DNA from: Caryophanales bacterium UBA6356
Lineage (GTDB): Bacteria; Bacillota_I; Bacilli_A; RFN20; CAG-826
Direction of reading: 5' to 3'
DNA length: 64,000 nucleotides
NCBI GenBank assembly: GCA_002440125.1
Contig: DJRQ01000065.1
Coordinates: 6,667 to 70,666 of the forward strand
Shown: piece after piece, positions 26,133 through 34,196 of the stretch
How positions within the stretch are numbered: position 1 is the first letter of the stretch
Layout of the letters: every line of letters starts with the position of its first letter
Made by a program: the position numbers and the translations under genes
Notes under the pieces: generated by a model
Seen by the model: only the letters and a program-made list of their open reading frames with translations
The model's database searches: none
Told to the model about the DNA's origin: nothing

Positions 26133-27003
26133 AGCCGACTTTCAAGAGCTTTCTTGGGTCGTTCCTCCAGTTCTCGAGCACCTCTACGTTGCAATAAAGG
26201 CTTACGTTCATTTTCCACATGCTTTCCAATTCGTGGCGGCTCCGCATGGATATTTTCTTTATCATATCGCCGCTTTTGCCGACGATAATGGCTTTCTGAT
26301 TGTTCTTCGAACAGTAAATAGTTGCCTTGATAAGGGCGGCCTTATTGTCTTCTTTCGCTTCGAAAGAATCGATAACAACGGCGCAATCATGAGGGATTTC
26401 TTCCTTTAAGAAATGTAAAAGGCTCTCGCGAATCACTTCTTTGGCGGTAAAGGGCCTATCCTTATCCGTGATGACGTCTTCCGGATAAAATGGCAAGCCT
26501 TCTGGCAAAGCCTCTTTGAGAGCGAGCTTAATATCTTTCAAGCCAAAATTTTTTAGCGCGCTTATTTCTATGATCTCATAATCTTTGGCGGTTTCTTTAA
26601 AATGCGCTTTTATCTCTTCCATCCGAGGAAGACGAACCTTATCGATCTTATTGAGCAAAAGGAATTTCGGCTTATCGAGCTTGATGCTTTTTAGGAAGGC
26701 ATCGTCTTGTTCGAAAGAATCGATGGAGCAGTCCACCAAATAGCAAAGGGCATCCACATCGCTAAGCGAGCGACGGGCGGCGTGGTACATCGCTTTATAA
26801 AGAGCTTCTTCTCCTTCGAAGAGCCCAGGAGTATCCACATAAACTATTTGGAGATCCTTTTCGTTGTATATTCCCAAAATATCGTCTCTTGTCGTCTGAC
26901 TCCGGGGCGAGACTATCGACACCTTTTTGCTTAAGATTGCATTCAAAAGGGTGCTTTTGCCAGCGTTTGGTCTCCCTAAGAGGGCTACAAATCCTGTTTT
27001 CAT
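26110..27003 (-). CDS. era: GTPase Era
   Basis: Essential GTPase that binds the 3' end of 16S rRNA and checks 30S maturation; 297 aa. G1 GRPNAGKST (11-19), G3 DTPG, G4 NKID, then the KH domain with IIVGKSGDMIKKISMRSR. The ATG overlaps the cdd stop as TAATG. Era, YbeY, RsfS, YqeH and LepA in this window all act on ribosome quality. Confidence 0.95.
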   Translation of the reverse strand: MKTGFVALLGRPNAGKSTLLNAILSKKVSIVSPRSQTTRDDILGIYNEKDLQIVYVDTPGLFEGEEALYKAMYHAARRSLSDVDALCYLVDCSIDSFEQDDAFLKSIKLDKPKFLLLNKIDKVRLPRMEEIKAHFKETAKDYEIIEISALKNFGLKDIKLALKEALPEGLPFYPEDVITDKDRPFTAKEVIRESLLHFLKEEIPHDCAVVIDSFEAKEDNKAALIKATIYCSKNNQKAIIVGKSGDMIKKISMRSRHELESMWKMNVSLYCNVEVLENWRNDPRKLLKVGYGNKKRS

Positions 27004-27401
27004 TAGATTTCATCTCCATAAAAGGCGAAAGGAAGGAGCTCTTCGATGGTCGTTTGGCGAATCTCGCCCTTGGTGTTAGCCAAATAAATCGGCGCTTCTT
27101 CAGGATAAAGTTCACTGAGGACCTGTCGGCATAAGCCACATGGCGAAGCGACTTCATCGGTATCGGTTATTATCGCTAAAGCGACAAAGTCTTCCTTCGT
27201 TTTCCCTTCCATCATCGCGTGATACAGGGCGTTTCTCTCGGCGCATATGCCACAAGGAAATGAGCTATTTTCAACATTGGCTCCCAAATAAATGGATCCA
27301 TCTTGGCATAGGATCGCCGCTCCTACGGGGAAATGGGAATAAGGCGAATAGGAAAGCTCCATGGCTTCTTTGGCTTTCTCGACGAGCTCAGTTGATAGCA
27401 T
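27003..27401 (-). CDS. cdd: Cytidine deaminase
   Basis: Zinc enzyme converting cytidine and deoxycytidine to uridine and deoxyuridine; 132 aa. Zinc motifs are CGICAERNALYHAM (Cys ligand with the catalytic Glu) and SPCGLCRQVLSEL. The FPVGAAILCQDG segment marks the nucleoside pocket. Its product is a substrate for the pyrimidine nucleoside phosphorylase at 63066. ybeY-cdd-era is a conserved order; dgkA, often between them, is absent. Confidence 0.95.
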   Translation of the reverse strand: MLSTELVEKAKEAMELSYSPYSHFPVGAAILCQDGSIYLGANVENSSFPCGICAERNALYHAMMEGKTKEDFVALAIITDTDEVASPCGLCRQVLSELYPEEAPIYLANTKGEIRQTTIEELLPFAFYGDEI

Positions 27402-27858
27402 CTTCGTTCTCCTTGGATAGAATCTTCTCTTGAAGAGGGAACATCACTCCTTCCTCTTCTTTTGTTTGATGGTCATAGCCAAGCAAATGCAAAAGGCCAT
27501 GAACGAAAAGGAAGCCAAGTTCCCTATCGAGGCTATTTCCTATCGCTTTCGCTTGCCGTTTGGCTTGGGGGAGGCATATGAGAATCTCGCCGAGCATGCG
27601 GAGAGTCGTTTCATCGTTTATTTGATCTTTGGGGTCTTTATCGTCGTTGAAAGCGAAGCTGATAACATCGGTCACTCGATCGACATTCCGATAATTCTTG
27701 TTGATTTCGTGAATCGTCTTATCGTCTACCAGAGATACATCCACTTCGTAGTTTGTTTTAATGCCGAGCATTTCGAAAGCGATTCTTTCCAATTCTTTGT
27801 ATCGCTCGGCGAGTTTGTCCCAAACGGGATCAAGATTGTTTTCGAAAAGTAAATCCAT
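27388..27858 (-). CDS. ybeY: Endoribonuclease YbeY
   Basis: Metal-dependent RNase for 16S rRNA 3'-end maturation; 156 aa. The zinc motif is HGLLHLLGYDH near residues 114-124, preceded by the TDVISFAF and LGEILIC strands. It overlaps cdd by 14 nt. The start has no clear Shine-Dalgarno; TAATGT lies 6 nt upstream. Confidence 0.93.
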   Translation of the reverse strand: MDLLFENNLDPVWDKLAERYKELERIAFEMLGIKTNYEVDVSLVDDKTIHEINKNYRNVDRVTDVISFAFNDDKDPKDQINDETTLRMLGEILICLPQAKRQAKAIGNSLDRELGFLFVHGLLHLLGYDHQTKEEEGVMFPLQEKILSKENEDAIN

Positions 27859-27903
27859 GCCAATACATTAGCATAAAGCCCATCTTTTTAATAGATGACG
27901 ATG

Positions 27904-29145
27904 TCATGGCTTTCGCTTGAAGTTTGCTCGGAAATAAGCTTCGCTCTTTTTCCGTTCCTCCTCCTTTTCTAAGGCTTCCAAAAAAGGACTATAGGTTTCT
28001 AAGACGGCCACAAGAGCGAAAAATTCGAAAAGGAAGAAATTTGTTTCGATGCGTTTTTCGATTAAAGGAGGCAAGAAAGAGAGAAGGAGAGCGAAGGCAA
28101 GGTCGAAAAAGCGATGGTATTCGCTTTTTCGCGAGAGGGTGGTGATTTTCTTTTCAAAGGAAAGGTAATTTTTAAACGCCTTGTCGCTTTTTTCTTCCCT
28201 TTCCAAAGACAAGAGATGTTCTTCCTCCGAGGATAAATCCATTTTTTCTTTCAACGATAGAGGTTTAAAAACCAATAAGGACAAGGTCGATTCCAATATC
28301 ATAAAAAGAGCGCTAAGCAAGAAAGATGGGGTATTGATTCCAAAGACGACAAGAGTCCCGATAAGGCAAATAGGCGCTTCGACAAAAGTTCTCAAGCGGA
28401 AGAAAAGGCTTTTCTTGAAATCCAAATAACGTTTGTATTTTTCAGTTAAATCCCCTTTCTTTTCAAAAAGCGAAGGCAAATAGACTTTGTCGAATCGTTG
28501 CATCTCAAGTCGTATCGCTTCTTTTTCCAATATCAGAAATAGACCGGCGAGGGCAAGAAAGAGAATCGTCAGATAAACTGGCTTCTCCCCTTCGAAAAAA
28601 TAAAAGGAAAGGAAAAAGGATAGGCTTGATAATAAAAAGAGGGAAAGAATGGATAAGAGCCCTTTGAAAGTGAGGTAATGTTCTTTTTTATAGGAGCATT
28701 TCCCCTTCTTTTGGAGTTTGCCTTCACCATAGACTCCTGTCCACTTTTCGAGGAGCTCCTCGAGGGAAACAGAAGTTTCCCCGATATCCGGATCATACAA
28801 AACGAAGCCGTTGCCCTTCTTTTTCTTAAGGTAAACAAGATGATTCTCGTTTTTGCCCTCAAGAAGCAGAAGCAAAGGGAAAGTTTTGTTCTCCTCGATG
28901 CTTTTTTTGTTGTTTGCCTTTTTCCAAAGGAGAGAGACCCCTTCTTTCTCAGCCAGTAATTTTAACTCCTCCAAAGACTTGGCGCCTTTTTCCTCCAAAT
29001 ACTCGTAATTCCGATCCTTTTTAAGAAAGACGAGCAACATCTTTAAGGAAGCTAAGCCGCATCCTCCCTTATCCCCGGCGTAAATTAATTGTTCCATCGA
29101 TAAGAGATAGAGGGGATTTTCGTTTTTTGTTTCAAAAAAATCCAT
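27904..29145 (-). CDS. C39-like cysteine peptidase fused to six transmembrane helices, without ATPase
   Basis: 413 aa from the ATG at 29145. Residues 17-140 resemble peptidase C39, the leader-cleaving domain of bacteriocin exporters: GGCGLASLKMLL with Cys29, NHLVYL with His102 and LYDPDIG with Asp118, making a plausible triad. The usual oxyanion Gln six residues before Cys is not there. Residues 160-400 carry about six hydrophobic helices, as in the membrane half of an ABC exporter, but the chain ends without Walker A, signature or Walker B. The ATG at 29145 lies inside the rpsU terminator stem; the ATG at 29097 would put Cys at position 13, as in true C39 domains. No precursor peptide or ATPase is adjacent. 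Function unknown. Confidence 0.65.
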   Translation of the reverse strand: MDFFETKNENPLYLLSMEQLIYAGDKGGCGLASLKMLLVFLKKDRNYEYLEEKGAKSLEELKLLAEKEGVSLLWKKANNKKSIEENKTFPLLLLLEGKNENHLVYLKKKKGNGFVLYDPDIGETSVSLEELLEKWTGVYGEGKLQKKGKCSYKKEHYLTFKGLLSILSLFLLSSLSFFLSFYFFEGEKPVYLTILFLALAGLFLILEKEAIRLEMQRFDKVYLPSLFEKKGDLTEKYKRYLDFKKSLFFRLRTFVEAPICLIGTLVVFGINTPSFLLSALFMILESTLSLLVFKPLSLKEKMDLSSEEEHLLSLEREEKSDKAFKNYLSFEKKITTLSRKSEYHRFFDLAFALLLSFLPPLIEKRIETNFFLFEFFALVAVLETYSPFLEALEKEEERKKSEAYFRANFKRKP

Positions 29146-29162
29146 CCCTTTCGAGATGGATT
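29134..29162 (-). terminator. Terminator of rpsU, overlapping the next start codon
   Basis: Minus-strand stem AATCCATCTC/GGGATGGATT (10 bp, one T-G pair) with a GAAA tetraloop and a following T-run, directly after the rpsU stop. The 3' arm contains the ATG of the C39-like gene. Confidence 0.8.
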
Positions 29163-29166
29163 GCTT

Positions 29167-29343
29167 TTAATACTTCTTGCGACGAGCAAGCTCGCTTTTC
29201 ATTTTGCGACGGAGAGCGGTTTTAAGGAAGAATTCACGTTTACGGGATTCAAGAAGAATTCCGCTTTTGTTAACGCTTCTTTTGAAGCGACGCATGCCTT
29301 CGTCGAGGGTTTCGCCTTCGCGAAGAACTGTTTTGACGGCCAT
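29167..29343 (-). CDS. rpsU: 30S ribosomal protein S21
   Basis: Small basic ribosomal protein of 58 aa: [20 protein letters not shown], then [19 protein letters not shown] and a basic tail. The start at 29343 has an AAGGTG Shine-Dalgarno; three extra upstream residues are possible but unlikely. In Bacillus rpsU is followed by yqeY; here the next gene is the C39-like membrane protein. Confidence 0.95.
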   Translation of the reverse strand: MAVKTVLREGETLDEGMRRFKRSVNKSGILLESRKREFFLKTALRRKMKSELARRKKY

Positions 29344-29432
29344 GAGATTCACCTTCTTTCCGTAACGCCACCAATTTTACCTTCCTTCTTCGCTAAATGA
29401 AAGATTTTTTCTTATCTTTATCGTTGCTTCTA

Positions 29433-29461
29433 TTGAAAGGCCTGAATCAAGATTTTAAAAT
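29433..29461 (+). promoter_or_regulatory. Promoter of the glycosyltransferase gene, leaderless configuration
   Basis: TTGAAA (29433-29438), an exact 17-nt spacer and TAAAAT (29456-29461), followed by only 7 nt before ATG 29469. This is the clearest promoter of the leaderless type in the window and it fixes the start at 29469 rather than 29397. Confidence 0.75.
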
Positions 29462-29468
29462 TTTCGAT

Positions 29469-30428
29469 ATGGATCCAAAATTGAAGCCTTCTATCAGCGT
29501 CATCGTCCCTGTTTATCGCGCCGAGAAGACATTGGAGAGGGCCATTAAGAGTCTTTTATCGCAAACCTTTCAAGATTTTGAGGTTCTTTTTGCTTTTGAC
29601 GGAGGGGAAGAATCGCTTTCGATCTTGGAAAAATACGAAAAAGAGCATCCCAACTTCCTTATCCGCCGCCACTCTTATCGAATGGGCGCTGGAAAAGGAC
29701 GGCTCGAAGCCATCAAACACGCCAAAGGCGAACATCTCGCTTTCCTCGATAGTGACGACTATTTCTTGCCTTCTTGCTTGGAGACGCTCTATCGAGCCGC
29801 CAAAAAAGAGAAGGCGGATGTTGTTGGCGCCTCTTTTTTCGTTTTGAGGAAAGAGGGATCGAAGCCCAGCAAGAACCTTTTTGAAAAAAAGGTCGTTTTG
29901 ACGGATGAAAGAAGCATTCTTAAAGCCTTTTTCAACGACACTTTCTTTCGCTCCTTTTTATGGAATAAGCTCATCAAGAGATCCTTGATAGAGAATAATC
30001 CTTTCCTTTCTTTTAGCGAAAAAGGCGATCTTTTCGAAGACAAAGCGCTTTTGGGAAGTCTCTTAATCCATGCTCGAAAGGTCGTTTCCATAAAAGATCC
30101 CGTTTATGTCTACAACAAGACGAATGGGGAGAGCCTCACGAGTTCCTCTCGGAAAGACCGTCATAGCCATGCCATCGACGTCTATAGCGCCCTTATCGGC
30201 CTTTTCCGCTTTTTAAAAGATGAAATCGCCTTGGAAAGTTTCTACTCTTCCCTTTTTCGTGTTCGCCTTTCTCTCTCTTACGATTTCTTTTGCGACAAGA
30301 AAAACGGCGCTTCGAAAGAATATCTTCGAAAGGAGAAGATGAAACAAAAAAGCCTTTTTGAGAAAGGAAGCGAAGAAATGCTTTCTTCCTTTTCCAAAAG
30401 GCTTGTTCGCTTAGATGATATCGATTAA
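29469..30428 (+). CDS. Family 2 glycosyltransferase
   Basis: Transfers sugars from nucleotide donors to cell-surface acceptors; 319 aa from the ATG at 29469. GT-A fold motifs: SVIVPVYRAEKTLERAI at the start, QDFEVLFAFDGG, and the metal-binding LAFLDSDDYFLP near residues 85-96. The C-terminal half is helical and basic, without transmembrane helices. Donor and acceptor are unknown; capsule, glycolipid or teichoic-acid-like polymers are possible. It is a single gene on the plus strand between minus-strand operons and overlaps the 3' end of deoC by 4 bp. Confidence 0.85.
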   Translation: MDPKLKPSISVIVPVYRAEKTLERAIKSLLSQTFQDFEVLFAFDGGEESLSILEKYEKEHPNFLIRRHSYRMGAGKGRLEAIKHAKGEHLAFLDSDDYFLPSCLETLYRAAKKEKADVVGASFFVLRKEGSKPSKNLFEKKVVLTDERSILKAFFNDTFFRSFLWNKLIKRSLIENNPFLSFSEKGDLFEDKALLGSLLIHARKVVSIKDPVYVYNKTNGESLTSSSRKDRHSHAIDVYSALIGLFRFLKDEIALESFYSSLFRVRLSLSYDFFCDKKNGASKEYLRKEKMKQKSLFEKGSEEMLSSFSKRLVRLDDID

Positions 30429-31081
30429 TCTTCGTCTTTGATGGTCTCGATTATCTCGACGCTATTCGAGGAGCCGATTCGATTGGCACCAGCTTGAATC
30501 ATGTTATAGAAATCTTTGGCTGAACGAATGCCGCCTGCCGCCTTAACGCCAATATATGGGCCAACGACTTGCCGCATCAGGGAGACGTCCTCAGCCTTGG
30601 CACCGCTTTTTCCAAAGCCCGTCGATGTTTTCACGAAGTCACACCCTGCTCTTTTAGCTGCCGCGGCGCAATAGGCGATTTCGTCTCTAGAAAGATAACA
30701 ACATTCGAGAATGACTTTGAGCGTATGCTTTCCAACCGCTTTTTTTACGGCGGCGATTTCCCTTTCGATAAAAGAGTAATCATGCTCTTTCGCCATCGAC
30801 ACGTTCTGAACCATGTCGATTTCGTCCGCTCCCATCTTAAGGGCATCGATGGCTTCAGCCACCTTCATCTTAGGCGTGTTTTGCCCTAAGGGGAAACCGA
30901 TGACGGTACAAACCAAAACGCCGGAACCTTCGAGGAGTTTTTTCGCTACCGGGACGAAAAAAGGATTGACGCAGACGGATTTAAATCCGTACTTCCGCGC
31001 CTCAGAGCAAAGCTTAACGATGTCGCTTCGTTTGGCGTCGGCTTTGAGATTCGTGTGATCGAAATATTTTGCAATGTCCAT
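30425..31081 (-). CDS. deoC: Deoxyribose-phosphate aldolase DeoC
   Basis: Cleaves deoxyribose 5-phosphate to glyceraldehyde 3-phosphate and acetaldehyde, the final step of deoxynucleoside breakdown. 218 aa from the ATG at 31081. Motifs: FDHTNLKADA, VCTVIGFPLGQN, EIDMVQNVSMAKEHDY, VILECCYLSRDEI, FVKTSTGF with the Schiff-base lysine, and VKAAGGIRSAKDF. It has no deo-operon neighbour here; deoB is 29 kb away. The position after rpmF's terminator implies its own promoter, which I cannot place. Confidence 0.94.
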   Translation of the reverse strand: MDIAKYFDHTNLKADAKRSDIVKLCSEARKYGFKSVCVNPFFVPVAKKLLEGSGVLVCTVIGFPLGQNTPKMKVAEAIDALKMGADEIDMVQNVSMAKEHDYSFIEREIAAVKKAVGKHTLKVILECCYLSRDEIAYCAAAAKRAGCDFVKTSTGFGKSGAKAEDVSLMRQVVGPYIGVKAAGGIRSAKDFYNMIQAGANRIGSSNSVEIIETIKDED

Positions 31082-31118
31082 GTTCGAGACCTCTTTTCTA
31101 CATGATAACGGCAATTAA

Positions 31119-31146
31119 TAAAAAACGCCAACGAATGGCGTTTTTT
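31119..31146 (-). terminator. Terminator of rpmF
   Basis: Stem AACGCCA/TGGCGTT with an apical loop TTCGT on the minus strand and T-runs at both ends, so it could work in both directions. It begins 2 nt after the rpmF stop. Confidence 0.8.
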
Positions 31147-31147
31147 G

Positions 31148-31336
31148 CTATTTTTCTTCCTTCTTGAGGTGAAGAACATCCTTGCCGTCGTAATAGCCGC
31201 ATTCTGGGCAAACACGATGAGAACGGATGGTCGCACCGCAATGAGAGCAAGTAACCAAACCCGTGACGCTTAATTTGAAATGAGTGCGGCGGAGTCTTTT
31301 AGCGGTTTTGCTCGTTCTTCTCTGTGGGACTGCCAT
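31148..31336 (-). CDS. rpmF: 50S ribosomal protein L32
   Basis: 62-aa zinc-ribbon ribosomal protein: [20 protein letters not shown], then [23 protein letters not shown] with two CxxC pairs, so it is the zinc-binding form. Shine-Dalgarno AAAGGAAA and a good promoter precede it. The yceD/DUF177 gene that often precedes rpmF is absent. Confidence 0.95.
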   Translation of the reverse strand: MAVPQRRTSKTAKRLRRTHFKLSVTGLVTCSHCGATIRSHRVCPECGYYDGKDVLHLKKEEK

Positions 31337-31367
31337 AGTTATCGTTTCCTTTCTTTTTTCCTTAGGT

Positions 31368-31395
31368 ATTATAAGGAAGAATCAATGGGTATCAA
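31368..31395 (-). promoter_or_regulatory. Promoter of rpmF
   Basis: TTGATA (31390-31395) and TATAAT (31368-31373) on the minus strand with 16 nt between them, 31 nt upstream of the ATG. A second -35-like TTGACA lies about 20 nt further upstream. Confidence 0.65.
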
Positions 31396-31443
31396 TAACT
31401 TTTAATACAATGTCAAAAAATAAACTTAAATAATCGATATAAA

Positions 31444-32724
31444 CTAGTCTAGTGCATTCTTTTTCGTATAAACGACAGAAACGATAGACGAAGTGATGTC
31501 GGTTTTCGATTCCTTGGCTACGAGAAGATAATTCGGCGTATGCCCATAGGCTAATTGCTTTTCTTCGTCGTACTCCTCAAAAAGAACAGGAAGCTCTTTT
31601 CCATAGAAAGCTTCCTCGTATTCTTTTCGCATTTCCTTGGACAGGGAAAGAAGCTCATGAACGCGTTTCTTTTTGATTTCGGGAGAAAGGTCTGGAAGAG
31701 TCGCGGCATATGTTCCCTTTCGCGGGGAAAAGGGAAAAACGTGAATTTCCGAAAAGCGGCATTTCTTGGCAAAGGCCAAAGTCTCTTGCCATTCTTCCTC
31801 CGTTTCTTTTGGGAAGCCGACAATAATATCGGTGGTAATGGCCACCTCAGGGCGGATGGCGCGAAGTTTTTTAAGACTTTCGAAATACTCATCCGGGTCA
31901 TAGTGACGCCGCATTCTTTCAAGAACCGCTTTGGAGCCGCTTTGCAAGGAAAGATGAAAATGTGGCATTAAAGCCGGATATTCCCTAAAGCATTCAAGGA
32001 AAGCGGGTGAAATTTCGCTTTCGTCGAGGGAGGAGATGCGTAAACGCGGCAACTCCTTGAAGGTTCTTAGAATATCTTCCAAGAGGTTTCCTAAATCGTA
32101 ATGGCGATCTATGAAATCCTTGCCATAGTAACCAATCTCAACGCCCGAAAGAACAATTTCCTTCACGCCTTTCGAAAGGAGGGATTTGATTTCGTAAAAG
32201 ATGTTCTCGGGCTCTCGGGAGCGGCTTTTCCCCCGTAAGCCTGGAATGGCGCAATAAGAGCAGAACTTATCGCACCCATCTTGGATTTTCAAGTAGGCCC
32301 GCGTTAAGGTTTCGGAAGCATCCGAGCGAAGCTCTTCGAAAGGACCCGTGGGCCTCCCTTTTTTAATTAAGAATCTTTTTTTGCCATCTATTCGAAAGGC
32401 CTCGATGGCAGCAAGCACCTCTTTCCGCATCTCCGTTCCAGCGACGATATCGGCGCCATAGGCCAAAGCCTCTTCTCCCACTTCTTTGGTGTAGCAGCCC
32501 ATCGCCACGAAGATCGCATTGGGAGCAAGGCGACGGAATTTCCGTATATGTTGCCTCGATTTTTGCCCTGCAGTAGAGGTAACGGCACAAGTGTTAAGCA
32601 ACAAAACATCAGCTTCTTGAAGGGAATCGGTTATTGTATAGCCTTTTTCTTTTAAGGCGCCTAAAAGAGAGGATGTTTCGTAAGCGTTAACCTTGCAACC
32701 GAGAGAAAAACCAAAACATTTCAT
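31444..32724 (-). CDS. mtaB: tRNA t6A37 methylthiotransferase MtaB
   Basis: Radical SAM enzyme that turns t6A37 into ms2t6A37 in tRNAs reading ANN codons; 426 aa. The N-terminal domain carries the second cluster's cysteines (LGCKVNAYET, LLNTCAVTS, MGCYTKE). The radical SAM motif is CDKFCSYC near residues 150-157. A TRAM-like C-terminal segment follows (ELPVLFEEY onward). It lies directly after an unknown gene with a 1-nt gap; dnaJ-rsmE-mtaB order is conserved in Bacilli. Confidence 0.93.
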   Translation of the reverse strand: MKCFGFSLGCKVNAYETSSLLGALKEKGYTITDSLQEADVLLLNTCAVTSTAGQKSRQHIRKFRRLAPNAIFVAMGCYTKEVGEEALAYGADIVAGTEMRKEVLAAIEAFRIDGKKRFLIKKGRPTGPFEELRSDASETLTRAYLKIQDGCDKFCSYCAIPGLRGKSRSREPENIFYEIKSLLSKGVKEIVLSGVEIGYYGKDFIDRHYDLGNLLEDILRTFKELPRLRISSLDESEISPAFLECFREYPALMPHFHLSLQSGSKAVLERMRRHYDPDEYFESLKKLRAIRPEVAITTDIIVGFPKETEEEWQETLAFAKKCRFSEIHVFPFSPRKGTYAATLPDLSPEIKKKRVHELLSLSKEMRKEYEEAFYGKELPVLFEEYDEEKQLAYGHTPNYLLVAKESKTDITSSIVSVVYTKKNALD

Positions 32725-32725
32725 T

Positions 32726-33475
32726 TTATTTCTTCGTTATTTCTTGAATGAGAGCGCCTGAGACCAAAGATTGTTCGACTAGGGCTTGGATGAAGGCGTC
32801 TTTGTCGTACGAATAATAGGCATCGGCCACCTTTTCAAGACGAGTCGAAAGATGGGTGAAGGAAGGGCGCAAAAGCTTTTTGTCGAAAAGGGCCACTTCT
32901 TCATCGAGCCGGCCTTCGTCATTGATGAAATAGAGCCTTTTGGCATCGACGTCATAGGCGGCCATTCCCTTTTTGTTTTTTCGAATCGGGATAAGCGAGG
33001 TGAAGTAAGAGTCGAAAAGGGCGTAGCCATAGTAGTCGAAAGGATCGATGAGGATAGCGCTATAATCCTTCAAGAGCCGTTTATAAGGCTCGTTTTCGAG
33101 TTTTAAAACATCCTTTGAATAGAGCAAAGCAAGGCTTTCTGGAAAGATAGGCACGTAGTTTTTGAGGCCGTTTTTTTCGAAATAGGGAAGATCGCTCAAA
33201 ACGTTTTCCAAGAATTCATCGAAAGGCAAGCCTTCTTCTTTTTTAGAAGCTTTTAAATGATTAAGCAGCTCTTTTTCGATGGTCTCTTTGTTTTCAAGGC
33301 TTCTTAAGACGATGTCGGCTCGAAGCACATCGAAGGGACAAGAGGCTTTCGCGAGGTTTGCGAAGCATTCGATAGAGGATAGTCTCAAGGAATGCTTCGA
33401 AAAGTAAAGAGCATCCTTGCTTTTCGAGTAATCGGTCGGGCTTTGTTCCCGTATAAGGCTCTCAAAAAGACTCAT
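32726..33475 (-). CDS. Protein of unknown function between rsmE and mtaB
   Basis: 249 aa from the ATG at 33475, which has a GGAGAG Shine-Dalgarno (an upstream start at 33493 is less likely). I do not recognise the family. It is soluble and mixed alpha/beta, with no signal peptide, transmembrane helix or obvious catalytic motif. Aromatic stretches FDYYGYALFDSYFTSLIPIR (about 144-163) and LYFINDEGRLDEEVALF are the most ordered-looking parts. It overlaps rsmE by 14 nt and mtaB follows 1 nt later, so it is translated with RNA-modification genes; a link to RNA modification is only guilt by association. Confidence 0.7.
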   Translation of the reverse strand: MSLFESLIREQSPTDYSKSKDALYFSKHSLRLSSIECFANLAKASCPFDVLRADIVLRSLENKETIEKELLNHLKASKKEEGLPFDEFLENVLSDLPYFEKNGLKNYVPIFPESLALLYSKDVLKLENEPYKRLLKDYSAILIDPFDYYGYALFDSYFTSLIPIRKNKKGMAAYDVDAKRLYFINDEGRLDEEVALFDKKLLRPSFTHLSTRLEKVADAYYSYDKDAFIQALVEQSLVSGALIQEITKK

Positions 33476-34196
33476 TTTCACTCTCCGATACACTCGAAAA
33501 GACGCTCGCGAAATAAAGACTGGCTGTTTCTGCTCTTAATATGCGACTCCCTAAAGAAATTGGCTCGAAGCCTTTCTCTTTGGCAAAAGCCACCTCTTCC
33601 ATTCGGAAGCCTCCTTCGGGCCCAATAAGGCAAAGGGTTGTTTCGCTTGGCTTCATCGCGGCGAGCTTTTTAAGGAGATCGCAACTATGGGAAGCAAGCT
33701 CCTCGTATGCGATGAAACGATGGTTCGCTTTCGCTTCCAAAAGCTCTTTGAAAGATAAGATCGGATGAACGAAAGGGATATTTAGCCTTTTGGATTGCAT
33801 GGCGGCGCCCAAAACGATCTTTTGGTAGCGGTCCAATCTCTTTCTCTTATCTTTTTCGTCGAGAGAAATGATGGTTCTTTGGGAAATGAAAGGATAGAAG
33901 CCCGAAACGCCAAGCTCCGTTCCTTTTTGAAAGACAAGCTCATCGTGCCCTCCTTTCAAAAGGCTAAAACCGAGATACAAAGGACATGGAAGCTCCGTCT
34001 TGCTATCGAGTTTTTTTATCTTTATAAGCCGAAGTGGCGAGAGTTTTTCAATCCTTGAAAGATAAAGCTCGCCTTGCCAAACGATTTCGATTTCCTCTTT
34101 TTCTTTCGAACGCAACACCGTGACGAGATGATGTTGGTCTTCCTTCGACAAAGAGAAGCTTCCCTCTTCTTCTTTAGCGGCAAAGAAACGATTCAT
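33462..34196 (-). CDS. rsmE: 16S rRNA (uracil1498-N3)-methyltransferase RsmE
   Basis: SPOUT-class methyltransferase for U1498 in 16S rRNA; 244 aa from ATG 34196, which overlaps the previous stop as TAATG. A distal start would add 41 residues read from inside the upstream gene. N-terminal PUA-like part (DQHHLVTVLRSKEKEEIEI), then the SPOUT knot with LIGPEGGFRMEEVAFAKEK and SLGSRILRAETASLYFAS. The gene prmA, usually between dnaJ and rsmE, is replaced by a TM2-domain gene. Confidence 0.92.
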   Translation of the reverse strand: MNRFFAAKEEEGSFSLSKEDQHHLVTVLRSKEKEEIEIVWQGELYLSRIEKLSPLRLIKIKKLDSKTELPCPLYLGFSLLKGGHDELVFQKGTELGVSGFYPFISQRTIISLDEKDKRKRLDRYQKIVLGAAMQSKRLNIPFVHPILSFKELLEAKANHRFIAYEELASHSCDLLKKLAAMKPSETTLCLIGPEGGFRMEEVAFAKEKGFEPISLGSRILRAETASLYFASVFSSVSESENESF

